Positions 1-9,157 of a stretch of 64,000 bases of DNA are shown here, in pieces (within the stretch, counting starts at the first letter, position 1; the number at the start of each line of letters is the position of its first letter). A program made the position numbers and the translations under genes. The notes beneath the pieces were generated by a model. That model saw only the letters and a program-made list of their open reading frames with translations, made no database searches and had not been told where the DNA came from. The stretch is from JBAWXE01 sp037144255 (GTDB lineage: Bacteria > Bacteroidota > Bacteroidia > Chitinophagales > Chitinophagaceae), in NCBI GenBank assembly GCA_037144255.1, contig JBAWXE010000003.1, forward strand, positions 1 through 64,000, written 5' to 3'.

Positions 1-176
1 ATTGCGGCCCTACTATTATTGATACAAACAGTGCCAAAGATGCAGTAAAAGCAGCATATGCTTTGGCAGAGAAAGGTGATGTAGTGTTGCTGGCTCCCGC
101 ATGTGCCAGTTTCGATCTGTTTAAGAATTACGAAGACCGTGGGAAACAATTTAAAGACGCAGTACACGAACTATAG
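1..176 (+). CDS. murD: MurD, UDP-N-acetylmuramoylalanine--D-glutamate ligase (3' end only)
   Basis: Only the last 58 codons are in the window, in frame from base 3 to the TAG at 174-176. The peptide contains LLAPACASFDLFKNYEDRG, the conserved MurD C-terminal segment (the ATP-grasp-like Mur ligase domain 3). The enzyme adds D-glutamate to UDP-MurNAc-L-Ala in the cytoplasm. Its position directly before ftsW and murG is the standard dcw order, which supports the call. The 5' part lies outside the window. Confidence 0.93.
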   Translation, partial: CGPTIIDTNSAKDAVKAAYALAEKGDVVLLAPACASFDLFKNYEDRGKQFKDAVHEL

Positions 177-197
177 TATTTGAAAGAGAATAACAAC

Positions 198-1430
198 ATG
201 CAACGATTGTTGCAACAGACCAAAGGCGACCAGGTGATCTGGGCGGTAGTAATTATACTATCGTTCGTGAGTATGCTTGCTGTGTATAGTTCTACCGGCT
301 CGCTTGCTTACCGTATGGAAAAGAATGCCAGCTATTATCTTATCAAACAATTGATGGTGTTGGCATTAGGTCTGGGAATTATTTATTACATACATAAGAT
401 CAATTATAAGAAGTTTGCAAAGGTGGCAGTGATACTTTATTTACTCAGTCTGCCATTATTGATATATACATTGTTCTTTGGTACTAGCTTGAATGAGGGT
501 TCACGTTGGATAAAATTGCCGGTCATCAATCTTACTTTCCAAACTTCGGATCTTGCTAAGCTGGCACTATTCATGTTTCTGGCAAGAGTACTGAGTATGA
601 AGCAAGCAGTTATTAAGGATCTGAAGAAAGGTTTCTTCCCTGTATTATTACCAGTATTGATTACATGTGCATTGATTGCTCCCGCAAATCTTTCTACAGC
701 GTTAATGTTAGGGTTCACTTGTTGCATCCTCTTTTTCATAGGTCGTGTACAGGTAAAACATATCATGCTGTTATCAGCGGTAGGTATTATAGGTGTAGCA
801 GTATTGTTTACAGTATCCAAGATCACAGGTTTTGGTAGAGCTGCCACATGGGAACAACGCATACATGATTTTGCCGGTGGTAAAAGCAAAGATGGCACGA
901 AAAAGGAAGATGTTTACCAAGTACAACAAGCTAAGATTGCAATTGCGAATGGTGGTATTAAAGGACGTGGGCCGGGCAACAGCCTGCAGCGCAATTTTTT
1001 GCCACATCCATATTCAGACTTTATATTCTCGATTATTATTGAAGAGTATGGTTTGATAGGCGCTGGTGTATTGATCTTTTTATACCTGCTATTCTTATGG
1101 CGTAGCATATTAATATTCAGGAGATGCCCCTATGCATTTGGTGCATTTCTGGCAGTTGGGTTGAGTGTTACATTGGTATTTCAGGCTATGCTCAATATGG
1201 CTGTGAATGTACATCTGGTGCCAGTTACTGGCCTTACACTACCTATGGTAAGTATGGGAGGTTCTTCTATCTGGTTTACTAGTATTGCTATAGGCATTAT
1301 TTTGAGTGTTAGTAGATATGTAGATGAGAATGAAGGCAAGAAAAAAGAAGAAATAGAAGTAGTAGAAGCAGAAGACGTAGTAAAAGAAGATAAAAGAACA
1401 GGTAAAAAGGGGTTAACACCCGCAGTATAA
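198..1430 (+). CDS. ftsW: FtsW, septal peptidoglycan glycosyltransferase (SEDS family)
   Basis: Polytopic membrane protein of 410 residues with about ten hydrophobic segments. FtsW polymerises lipid II at the division septum together with its cognate class B PBP. The family signature near the C-terminus is visible as PVTGLTLPMVSMGGSS (about residues 342-357), and ANLSTALMLG matches the conserved central loop. A TTG at 180 would extend the frame by six codons, but the ATG at 198 has a purine-rich GAAAGAGAA upstream and starts right before the conserved MQRLLQQTKGDQ, so 198 is preferred. It lies 21 nt after murD and 7 nt before murG, so it is very likely cotranscribed. The acidic, Lys/Glu-rich C-terminal tail is cytoplasmic. 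Confidence 0.95.
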   Translation: MQRLLQQTKGDQVIWAVVIILSFVSMLAVYSSTGSLAYRMEKNASYYLIKQLMVLALGLGIIYYIHKINYKKFAKVAVILYLLSLPLLIYTLFFGTSLNEGSRWIKLPVINLTFQTSDLAKLALFMFLARVLSMKQAVIKDLKKGFFPVLLPVLITCALIAPANLSTALMLGFTCCILFFIGRVQVKHIMLLSAVGIIGVAVLFTVSKITGFGRAATWEQRIHDFAGGKSKDGTKKEDVYQVQQAKIAIANGGIKGRGPGNSLQRNFLPHPYSDFIFSIIIEEYGLIGAGVLIFLYLLFLWRSILIFRRCPYAFGAFLAVGLSVTLVFQAMLNMAVNVHLVPVTGLTLPMVSMGGSSIWFTSIAIGIILSVSRYVDENEGKKKEEIEVVEAEDVVKEDKRTGKKGLTPAV

Positions 1431-1437
1431 GAAAGGT

Positions 1438-2541
1438 ATGAGCATTATGCGTGTAATCATTGCAGGAGGAGGAACAGGGGGACATATATTCCCGGCTGTT
1501 GCTATAGGGCATGCATTACAGCGTTTGCAACCCGGCACACAATTATTATTTGTAGGTGCTAAAGGAAAAATGGAAATGGAAAAAGTACCACAGGAAGGAT
1601 TTGAGATCATAGGCTTGGATATAGCAGGGTTTAATCGAAGTAATCTTTTAAAGAATATTCTATTACCCTTCAAATTGATAAAGAGTGCTATGCAGGCGGG
1701 CAATATATTGAAGCAATTCAAACCTGATGCAGTAGTAGGTGTGGGAGGCTATGCTAGTTTCCCTGTTCTGAATGCTGCACAGCGTATGGGAATACCTACA
1801 CTGATTCAGGAGCAGAACTCATTTGCAGGCAAGAGTAATAAGATATTAGGAAAAAAGGCAAAGGCAATATGTGTAGCGTATGAACATATGGATCGCTTTT
1901 TCCCGAAAGATAAAGTGGTGCTAACTGGGAATCCGGTAAGAAAGAACATATCACAATCGACTATTAGTAGGGAAGAAGGTCAGCTTTGGCTGAATATGAA
2001 CAAGGAAAGATTAACAATCCTTGTAGTGGGTGGCAGTCTAGGAGCGAAGTCGATCAATGAGGCAATCGATCAGTATCTTGATGAGATCATTGCAGAGGAT
2101 GTACAACTGATATGGCAAACAGGTAAACCTTATTTCGAACAAGCTAAAGCACGTGCAGCTGCTTTTAGTGGTAAAGTAAAGGTTTTTGATTTTATACGGG
2201 AGATGGATTATGGTTATGCGGCTGCAGATATTGTAATATCCAGAGCAGGTGCATTGGCCATTGCAGAATTGTGTATTGCAGGTAAGCCAGTTGTATTTGT
2301 ACCATACCCATTTGCAGCAGAAGACCATCAGACTAGTAATGCTATGGCACTGGTAGAACATAATGCTGCATTATTGGTGAAGGACCATGATGCAAATGTA
2401 GAGTTGGTTAAAAAAGTAAAGTCATTATTACATGATACTGCGATGCAGGAAATAATGACCAAGAATTTAAAAGCATTGGCTATAAAAGATGCTGATGAGC
2501 GTATTGCTAAAAAAGTAATAGAAATAGTAGAAAATAGATAG
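1438..2541 (+). CDS. murG: MurG, lipid II synthase (UDP-GlcNAc transferase)
   Basis: Transfers GlcNAc from UDP-GlcNAc to lipid I, giving lipid II, at the inner face of the membrane (GT28 family). The N-terminal glycine-rich loop GGGTGGH is at residues 10-16. The C-terminal donor-binding region shows GGSLGAKSIN and the segment from AIAELCIAGKP to PYPFAAEDHQ, both typical of MurG. The length of 367 aa is normal. An internal ATG at 1447 would give MRVIIAGGG, which is closer to the usual N-terminus, so the start is uncertain by three codons. It is packed between ftsW and murC with gaps of 7 nt and 1 nt. Confidence 0.96.
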   Translation: MSIMRVIIAGGGTGGHIFPAVAIGHALQRLQPGTQLLFVGAKGKMEMEKVPQEGFEIIGLDIAGFNRSNLLKNILLPFKLIKSAMQAGNILKQFKPDAVVGVGGYASFPVLNAAQRMGIPTLIQEQNSFAGKSNKILGKKAKAICVAYEHMDRFFPKDKVVLTGNPVRKNISQSTISREEGQLWLNMNKERLTILVVGGSLGAKSINEAIDQYLDEIIAEDVQLIWQTGKPYFEQAKARAAAFSGKVKVFDFIREMDYGYAAADIVISRAGALAIAELCIAGKPVVFVPYPFAAEDHQTSNAMALVEHNAALLVKDHDANVELVKKVKSLLHDTAMQEIMTKNLKALAIKDADERIAKKVIEIVENR

Positions 2542-2542
2542 G

Positions 2543-3901
2543 ATGAATGTAAAGGATATAAATAGAGTGTATTTCATAGGTATCGGTGGTATCGGTATGA
2601 GTGCCATTGCGCGGTTCTTCAATCAGCGTGGTGTCATCGTAAAAGGATATGATCGTACCGAAACTGAACTTACTAAGCGATTGGTAGAGGAAGGTATAGA
2701 AGTACATTATAGTGATGATGTTGAACTGTTAGATAAGGAAGCAACTTTAATCGTATATACACCTGCTATTCCTAAAGAGCATAAAGAACTGAACTGGTAT
2801 AGGGATAATAAGTATCAGGTATTTAAAAGGAGTGATGTATTACAATGGATAACACAGGCATTGTTTTCTATTACAGTAGCAGGTACACATGGAAAGACTA
2901 CAATATCTACATTGATTGCCTATCTGTTGCGTGAAACTGAATATGGATGTAATGCATTCTTAGGGGGTATTTCTGCTAATTATGAAAGTAATTACTGGAG
3001 TAGCACAAATGATGTGGCAGTAATTGAGGCTGATGAATATGATCGTAGCTTCTTGAAGTTACACCCAGATGTTGCAGTACTTACAGCAATAGATCCTGAT
3101 CATTTGGATATATATGGCACAGCTGAAGATATGGAAGCTGCTTTCATACAATATACACGGAATGTAAAAGTGAATGGTGTACTCTTAGTAAAGTATGGCC
3201 TGCACCGTAGTAGCGAATTAAGAACTAGTAATACCGTTACATACAGTTTGCAAAATGATGCTGCAGATATATATGCAAACAATATTGTTCAAAAAGAAGG
3301 CGGCTACATTTTTGATGTTGTAGCTAAGGATTGGAAGTTGGAATCTGTACATCTACCAATTGGTGGTATGCATAACGTAGAAAATGCTGTAGCTGCAATA
3401 GCTGTAGCGCAAATGTTGCGTGTGAATGGAAATGATATGAAAGACGCTCTTTCTAAGTTCAAAGGTGTGAAACGTCGATTTGAATATGTGATCAAAAACG
3501 ACAAAATCATATTTATAGATGATTATGCACATCATCCAGAGGAACTGGCAGCATTGATAAGTAGCGCAAAAAAGTTGTTTCATGATCGCAAATGTGTAGT
3601 AGTCTTTCAACCTCATTTGTTTTCACGTACCCGAGATCTGGCTGATGGTTTTGCAAATAGCTTAGATATGGCAGATGAGGTGATATTACTGGATATTTAT
3701 CCTGCAAGAGAATTACCTATGGAAGGGGTGACATCAAAGATGATTGCAGACAGAATGAAGAACGCAAGCCACACGATCTTGTCAAAAAATGGATTATTGG
3801 AATATGTAAATGTTGCACCATTGAGTCTGTTTATTACGGCAGGAGCAGGTGACATTGATAAACTGGTAAAACCGATAAAAGAAATTCTGGAAAGTAAATA
3901 A
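2543..3901 (+). CDS. murC: MurC, UDP-N-acetylmuramate--L-alanine ligase
   Basis: First amino-acid ligase of the Mur pathway; adds L-Ala to UDP-MurNAc using ATP. Residues 12-22 carry the nucleotide-binding GIGGIGMSAIA, the ATP-binding P-loop of the central domain is AGTHGKTT, and IEADEYDRSF and DDYAHHPEE are the conserved middle- and C-terminal-domain motifs. Length (452 aa) is standard. Its TAA overlaps the ATG of ftsQ by one base (TAATG), pointing to translational coupling in the dcw operon. Confidence 0.97.
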   Translation: MNVKDINRVYFIGIGGIGMSAIARFFNQRGVIVKGYDRTETELTKRLVEEGIEVHYSDDVELLDKEATLIVYTPAIPKEHKELNWYRDNKYQVFKRSDVLQWITQALFSITVAGTHGKTTISTLIAYLLRETEYGCNAFLGGISANYESNYWSSTNDVAVIEADEYDRSFLKLHPDVAVLTAIDPDHLDIYGTAEDMEAAFIQYTRNVKVNGVLLVKYGLHRSSELRTSNTVTYSLQNDAADIYANNIVQKEGGYIFDVVAKDWKLESVHLPIGGMHNVENAVAAIAVAQMLRVNGNDMKDALSKFKGVKRRFEYVIKNDKIIFIDDYAHHPEELAALISSAKKLFHDRKCVVVFQPHLFSRTRDLADGFANSLDMADEVILLDIYPARELPMEGVTSKMIADRMKNASHTILSKNGLLEYVNVAPLSLFITAGAGDIDKLVKPIKEILESK

Positions 3902-4977
3902 TGAGCGAAAAACGTAAAATATCGTGGCGTAAAGTCTTACAAATGTTTGTTACTGTAGTAGTGACAATAGCATGTGTTACCGCGATGTTGAGCGCAGCAG
4001 GTATTCAGGATAGAAAAGTGATTAAAAATGTATCGATACATATCACCAATGAGAATAAATGCAAGTTTGTAGATAAAGAACAAGTGGCAGAGTTACTGAT
4101 GCATAATAGGCACATAAACGCTGTGGGTGTACCTGTTTATAAACTCGATATTCATCATATGGAGTCTATAGCGCAGGCTAATCCTTGGATAAAAGATGCA
4201 CAGGTGTTCGTCGATAATAATCGAAACCTACAGATATATGTTACACAACGTGTACCGGTAGTAAGGGTATTTGAAAGGGATGGAAATAGTTATTATCTGG
4301 ATACAGCATTAAAAGTAATGCCTTTATCAGAAACTTATGTTGATTATGCTTTCGTGGTAACCAATGTACCAGAACTGAAAGAAGATAGTCTCGGCAAGGA
4401 TATGAAAGTGCAGATCATTGCATTGGTAATGCAAATCAAAAAGAGCAAATTCTGGAATACACAAACAGAACAAATATATGTAAATGCAGATCGAACTTTC
4501 GAATTGATACCTGTGTTGGGAAATCATAGAATACTTTTGGGTGATACATCTCGTTTGCAGGAAAAGTTTGATAACCTATTCACATTTTATCAGAATGTAT
4601 TGAATCGAATTGGATGGGACAAGTATGAAGTGTTAGATGTAAGGTTTAAAGATCAGGTAGTTGCTTCTCCTTCATTGCCTTGGAAAGGCCCTAAAGATCT
4701 TGCGCTAAACAATATGAATTGGGTAAAAAGCATTATTGGTACAGAGCCTAAGGATAGCACAGGTAAAGAAAAACAGGCTGTTGCACAAGCCGCTACTGCT
4801 AATGTGGCACCCAAAATTGTAGAAAAGATGAAGGAAACAAAACCCATAGCAATCACTACAGAAAAGAAGCAGCAGGTAGGTAATAAACACGAAAAGGATC
4901 AACATTCTGAACATAAGGACGAACAAAAATCAGGAACTAAACCTAAATACATTTATCAGGACAAAAAAGATCATTAA
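3901..4977 (+). CDS. ftsQ: FtsQ/DivIB-type cell division protein
   Basis: Bitopic membrane protein: a short basic cytoplasmic N-terminus, one membrane segment at about residues 12-33 (VLQMFVTVVVTIACVTAML), then a periplasmic part beginning with a POTRA-like domain that contains NPWIKDAQVF and LQIYVTQRVPVVRVF, typical of FtsQ. It scaffolds FtsB/FtsL and activates septal synthesis. About 80 C-terminal residues form a low-complexity Lys/Glu/Gln-rich tail (for example HEKDQHSEHKDEQKSG) that is absent from short FtsQ proteins. Start overlaps the murC stop. Sequence identity in this family is low, so the call rests on topology plus position between murC and ftsA. Confidence 0.9.
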   Translation: MSEKRKISWRKVLQMFVTVVVTIACVTAMLSAAGIQDRKVIKNVSIHITNENKCKFVDKEQVAELLMHNRHINAVGVPVYKLDIHHMESIAQANPWIKDAQVFVDNNRNLQIYVTQRVPVVRVFERDGNSYYLDTALKVMPLSETYVDYAFVVTNVPELKEDSLGKDMKVQIIALVMQIKKSKFWNTQTEQIYVNADRTFELIPVLGNHRILLGDTSRLQEKFDNLFTFYQNVLNRIGWDKYEVLDVRFKDQVVASPSLPWKGPKDLALNNMNWVKSIIGTEPKDSTGKEKQAVAQAATANVAPKIVEKMKETKPIAITTEKKQQVGNKHEKDQHSEHKDEQKSGTKPKYIYQDKKDH

Positions 4978-4999
4978 ACAGTTTTAAAATCCACGCAAT

Positions 5000-6391
5000 A
5001 TGAGTAACAAAGAACAACCAATCATTGTAGGCCTGGACATCGGAACCACTAAAGTGGTTGCTATTGCAGGTCGTAAGAATGAATATGGCAAACTGGAGAT
5101 TCTGGGCTTAGGCCGCTCAGAGTCAGCTGGTGTTAGCCATGGGGTAGTACTGAACATAGAGCAATGTATACGTTCTATAGAGCAAGCTATCGAAAAATGT
5201 ATCCAATCTAATCCTAACCTCGAGATCAAGGAGGTGTACGTAGGTATTGCAGGGCAGCACATCAAAAGCCTGCAAACACGTGGAGAGCGTGTACGTACCA
5301 AAACGGAAGAGGAGATCAATAAAGAAGATATTGATCTGCTGGTTCGCGATCAGTATAAAACGTATATCCCTGCAGGCGATCAGATCATCGATATCATTCC
5401 TCAAGAGTATACGGTAGATACTACACCTAATGTGCTAGACCCTATTGGGATGAGCGGAGTGAAGATCGGAGCAGATTTTCATATAATTACCGGTGATAGG
5501 AATGCTATACGTAATATTAAACGTTGTGTAGATAAAGCTCACCTTAATACTCGCGATCTAGTACTACAGCCTCTTGCTTCAGCAGCAGCTGTAATGAATG
5601 ACGAAGATCTCGAGGCTGGTGTAGCGATTGTTGACATAGGTGGCGGTACTACCGATATGGCAGTTTTCTACGATGGTATTCTTAAACATACCGCAGTTAT
5701 CCCGTATGCAGGTGTTAATATTACTAATGATATTCGCAACGGGTTAGGCGTATTGCGTGCTCAGGCAGAACAAATGAAAGTGCAGTTTGGCACTGCACTT
5801 GCTGAAGAAGCTAATGCTAATGCATATATCACTATACCTGGCTTACGTGGTTTGCCTCCAAAAGAGATATCTGTTAAAAATCTGGCTCATATAATCCAGG
5901 CTCGCACACAAGAGATCATGGATTATGTAGTGTATCACCTCAAGCAAATTGATTTAGATAAACGCCTTTATGGTGGTATTATCCTTACAGGAGGTGGTGC
6001 ACAGTTGAAACATATCATCCAGCTTACTGAATATATCACAGGTTTAGGTACTCGTATAGGTTACCCTAACGAACATCTCGCAGGTGGTCATGCAGAGGCG
6101 CTGATGAATCCTATGTACTCTACTTGTATAGGTCTCATTCTTCGTGGTTACCATGATTTTGAGAACGGTCGTATGCGCTTTACCGGCGAAGGTGGAAACT
6201 TTATGCATATAGAAGCTGATATTGAACCAACTGTAATAGCTTCTTCTGCAGCCGTTCTATCTGTAGAAGAGGAAGAAGAAGCTCGTTTGAAGAATAAAAA
6301 GAAGAATGAAAAACTCAAGCACTTGTTTGATGGTTTGAAAGGAAAATTTATGAACTTATTTGAAGAGGTAGATGATCAGGAGATTGGATAG
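5000..6391 (+). CDS. ftsA: FtsA, actin-like division protein
   Basis: Tethers FtsZ to the membrane and recruits later division proteins. Actin-fold ATP-binding motifs are seen: GLDIGTTKVVAIAG near the N-terminus (phosphate 1), VDIGGGTTDMAVF in the middle (phosphate 2) and GGIILTGGGAQLK (adenosine). The last 30 residues include LKHLFDGLKGKFMNLFEE, an amphipathic helix expected to bind the membrane. At 463 aa it is slightly longer than the E. coli protein, with an acidic linker before the helix. It lies 22 nt after ftsQ and 77 nt before ftsZ. Confidence 0.97.
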   Translation: MSNKEQPIIVGLDIGTTKVVAIAGRKNEYGKLEILGLGRSESAGVSHGVVLNIEQCIRSIEQAIEKCIQSNPNLEIKEVYVGIAGQHIKSLQTRGERVRTKTEEEINKEDIDLLVRDQYKTYIPAGDQIIDIIPQEYTVDTTPNVLDPIGMSGVKIGADFHIITGDRNAIRNIKRCVDKAHLNTRDLVLQPLASAAAVMNDEDLEAGVAIVDIGGGTTDMAVFYDGILKHTAVIPYAGVNITNDIRNGLGVLRAQAEQMKVQFGTALAEEANANAYITIPGLRGLPPKEISVKNLAHIIQARTQEIMDYVVYHLKQIDLDKRLYGGIILTGGGAQLKHIIQLTEYITGLGTRIGYPNEHLAGGHAEALMNPMYSTCIGLILRGYHDFENGRMRFTGEGGNFMHIEADIEPTVIASSAAVLSVEEEEEARLKNKKKNEKLKHLFDGLKGKFMNLFEEVDDQEIG

Positions 6392-6468
6392 AAATAATAA
6401 ACAACAACCTAAAAAATAACATTCACTCACAACCCCTAATATTTACTAACCCATTTAATTTAAAAATT

Positions 6469-8160
6469 ATGATACATTTCGAAATTCCTAAAAACCAATC
6501 ATCCATACTAAAAGTAATTGGTGTGGGCGGCGGCGGCGGCCACGCTGTAAATTATATGTACAATCTGGGTATCGAGTCTGTAGACTTTTTAGTGTGCAAT
6601 ACAGATTCTCAGGCTTTAGCATTAAGCCCTATACCTAATAAAATTCAACTCGGTCCACATCTTACTCAAGGTTTGGGTGCAGGTGCCAATCCGGAGATTG
6701 GCAAACAAGCAAGTGAAGAAAGTTTAGAAGATATCGCCAAGATATTGAAAGTAAACACTCGTATGGCTTTCATCACTGCTGGTATGGGTGGTGGTACGGG
6801 TACTGGGGGGGCTCCTGTTGTTGCCAAGATCTGCCGCGAATTAGGTGTACTTACTGTTGGTATCGTTTCTACTCCTTTCACTTACGAGGGTCGCAAACGT
6901 ATGAAACAAGCACAGGAAGGTATCGATCGTATGCGTGAGTACGTAGATACTATCCTCATCATTTCTAATGATAAATTGCGTCAGCAATTTGGTAATCTGC
7001 CTTTCACTCAGGCTTTTGCTAAGGCTGATGATATTTTGGCAACTGCTGCTAAATGTATCACAGACGTTATTAATACTACTGGTCAGATAAATGTCGATTT
7101 TGCTGACGTATGTACTGTAATGAAAAATGGTGGTGTGGCAATTCTTGGTAGTGCCGCAGTTTCTGGAGAAAATCGCGCTTTACACGCGGTTGAAGAAGCT
7201 CTGAGTTCTCCTTTGCTTAATGATAATGATATCAGTGGTGCAAAATGGATATTGTTAAATATCACTTCAGCTGCCGGCGAACATGAACATACAATGGATG
7301 AAGCAGAAGCTATACAAGCCTATGTACAGCAACAAGCAGGTGATAATTGTGATGTTATCTTAGGTATGGGTCACGATCCTAGCCTGGGTGATAAGATATC
7401 AGTAACTATTATTGCTACTGGTTTCAATTACAAAGAAGTAGTAGCAGAAATGCCTGCTAGAAATTCTGATGCGCAAAAGATAGTTGTACAATTAGGAGAA
7501 ACTAAGCCTGAAGAAGTGATTACACCTGCTCCTATAGTAGTAGCTGAAAAACCGGTAGATGCTATGGCTCCTACTTTGGTAGAATCTCCTACTATGCCTG
7601 CTATGCATTTCGACCCTAAGCCTGCGTTCCCCACTGCACAAGAGCAACAAGTAGAGCGCTTTACTTTAGAGATCAAGCAAGAAGAGCCTGTAGCAGTTAC
7701 ACCTCAGCCTTTTCCTTCTCCTATACCTACTCATGTTCCTATGCAGCCTGTTGCTGTTATCGTGGATAATAGTAATGACAGCGGTATGCAATTGGTAATG
7801 AAGTCGGAATCTCAAATGGCTAAAGAACCTGCTATCCCAACAAAAATTGGTGAGCATGTATTGTCTGCCGATGAGATAGAAGAGAAAAGACGTTTCGAAG
7901 AGCAAAAGAGAGCTTTAGAAGAACGTGCCGATCGTCTTCGCCGTATGAGCTTCAATGTTAAGGGTAATGAAAGTGTAGATGATCAGGAAAATGTACCTGC
8001 TTATGTACGTCGCAATGTACCTCTTGATAGTAGCGTTACATCTGCCGATACTTTTTATAGTGGTTATAGTGTAGGTGTTAACGATCCTCAGAATAACAAT
8101 AATAATCAAGCTGCTATACAAACGATCAATACTTTTTTAGACGGCAAAAAGCCTGATTAA
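6469..8160 (+). CDS. ftsZ: FtsZ, tubulin-like division GTPase
   Basis: Forms the Z ring. The GTPase domain occupies about residues 1-325, with GVGGGGGHAVNYM at the N-terminus, the tubulin signature GGGTGTGG at about 107-114, and the T7-like segment NVDFADVCTVMKNGG. It is followed by a long Pro/Val/Glu-rich linker of about 170 residues and a charged helix (EEKRRFEEQKRALEERADRLR). NVPAYVRRN at about residues 508-516 resembles the conserved C-terminal peptide that binds FtsA, but it is followed by about 47 further residues. The total of 563 aa is long compared with about 380 in E. coli; extended linkers are usual in Bacteroidota. It ends the dcw cluster before a terminator. Confidence 0.98.
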   Translation: MIHFEIPKNQSSILKVIGVGGGGGHAVNYMYNLGIESVDFLVCNTDSQALALSPIPNKIQLGPHLTQGLGAGANPEIGKQASEESLEDIAKILKVNTRMAFITAGMGGGTGTGGAPVVAKICRELGVLTVGIVSTPFTYEGRKRMKQAQEGIDRMREYVDTILIISNDKLRQQFGNLPFTQAFAKADDILATAAKCITDVINTTGQINVDFADVCTVMKNGGVAILGSAAVSGENRALHAVEEALSSPLLNDNDISGAKWILLNITSAAGEHEHTMDEAEAIQAYVQQQAGDNCDVILGMGHDPSLGDKISVTIIATGFNYKEVVAEMPARNSDAQKIVVQLGETKPEEVITPAPIVVAEKPVDAMAPTLVESPTMPAMHFDPKPAFPTAQEQQVERFTLEIKQEEPVAVTPQPFPSPIPTHVPMQPVAVIVDNSNDSGMQLVMKSESQMAKEPAIPTKIGEHVLSADEIEEKRRFEEQKRALEERADRLRRMSFNVKGNESVDDQENVPAYVRRNVPLDSSVTSADTFYSGYSVGVNDPQNNNNNQAAIQTINTFLDGKKPD

Positions 8161-8199
8161 TACCTCGTTCTGTTTTTGTTTATAGTTCATATTGCGTAG

Positions 8200-8230
8200 A
8201 GCCCCTGTTGTCTAACGGGGGCTTTTTATT
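8200..8230 (+). terminator. Rho-independent terminator after ftsZ
   Basis: AGCCCCTGTT (8200-8209), loop GTCT, AACGGGGGCT (8214-8223) form a 10 bp stem with one G-T wobble, followed by a T-rich run. It lies 40 nt after the ftsZ stop and closes the dcw operon. Confidence 0.88.
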
Positions 8231-8546
8231 TCACATATTTTAAGTCTTATTTATTGGTTGTTAATATTATATAAATTATATAATAAAATATGTATTTATC
8301 ACACCCAACTATTTGCTTACCTACTTCGTCTTATTTAGTACACAAGGGATAATAACGCCCTGTAGTGTAAAAAAGGTATTGAAAATTTGGTTGGTAACGG
8401 ATTTTTAACGTTTTTGCAACCTGAATCGGAAAATGCCGAATTCATTTATATCATTTTAAACAATTGTCTATAGGCTAAAACTTCTACTTAACCATTTTAC
8501 TCCCAGGTATTGACGTGACGTTTACGTTATCTAAAAGTAGAAGTTT
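8231..8546. other. Non-coding region between ftsZ and the sigma factor
   Basis: No ORF with coding character was found. It is AT-rich. An imperfect hairpin TGAATCGG / CCGAATTCA lies around 8422-8445. A perfect 12 bp inverted repeat is annotated separately. No clear TAnnTTTG box was seen, so the sigma factor promoter was not located. Confidence 0.5.
8478..8546 (+). promoter_or_regulatory. 12 bp inverted repeat ending at the sigma factor start codon
   Basis: AAACTTCTACTT (8478-8489) and AAGTAGAAGTTT (8535-8546) are exact reverse complements 45 nt apart. The right arm ends at the base before the ATG of the sigma factor gene at 8547 and contains the only purine-rich stretch (AAAAGTAGAAG) that could serve as a ribosome binding site. 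In RNA the arms could pair and hide the start region; in DNA they could be an operator. The repeat is directly visible; either function is inference. Confidence 0.55.
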
Positions 8547-9131
8547 ATGCAGCCAATTCATCACCTTTCCGATGCGGAATTGATACATGCTTTCAAAAAT
8601 GGAAGTGATCGATCATTAGAAGTACTTGTACACAGGTATAAGGATAAGATATATACTGCCATATTCATTTTGGTAAAAGACAAGTATCTGGCCGAAGATC
8701 TCTTTCAGGATGCTTTCCTGAAAATGATACGCACCTTCCGCGAAGGCAGGTATGCCGAGCAAGGTAAGTTCCTTCCTTGGGCTATCCGCGTGGCGCACAA
8801 TCTGTGTATGGATTATTTCCGTCGCACTCGTCAGCAAGTTCCTATTACCTTACCGGATGGCAGCGATATTGCACAATTGATCCCTGGACATATAGAAAAC
8901 GCCTCCGACGCTATGGAGCGAAGACAAGTACATGCAGATGTTCGTGGCCTTATAGAAAAACTCCCTGAAGAACAACGCGAGGTTATTGTACTGCGTATGT
9001 ATGGCGATCTTAGCTTTAAAGAAATATCAGATATTACAGCAGTAAGTATCAATACAGCCCTTGGTCGTATGCGCTATGGCCTGATAAATCTTCGTAAGAT
9101 GATCGAAGATCAACAATTGGTTTTACGTTGA
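8547..9131 (+). CDS. ECF-type RNA polymerase sigma factor
   Basis: Sigma-70 family protein of 194 aa. Region 2 is at about residues 20-95, with LAEDLFQDAFLKMIRTFREG and WAIRVAHNLCMDYFRRTR (core binding and -10 recognition). Region 4 is at about 130-190, with LPEEQREVIVLRMYGDLSF and a helix-turn-helix EISDITAVSINTALGRMRY. There is no anti-sigma gene next to it; the following genes are rsmE and a DUF4159 gene. Regulation may act at its own mRNA through the inverted repeat that ends at its start codon. The regulon cannot be read from the window. Confidence 0.92.
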   Translation: MQPIHHLSDAELIHAFKNGSDRSLEVLVHRYKDKIYTAIFILVKDKYLAEDLFQDAFLKMIRTFREGRYAEQGKFLPWAIRVAHNLCMDYFRRTRQQVPITLPDGSDIAQLIPGHIENASDAMERRQVHADVRGLIEKLPEEQREVIVLRMYGDLSFKEISDITAVSINTALGRMRYGLINLRKMIEDQQLVLR

Positions 9132-9157
9132 TGCTGCTTTTTGATTAATTTGCTGCC

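Noticed and set aside
180..197. TTG start of ftsW at 180
   Set aside because: The ATG at 198 has a purine-rich stretch before it and begins at the conserved N-terminus.
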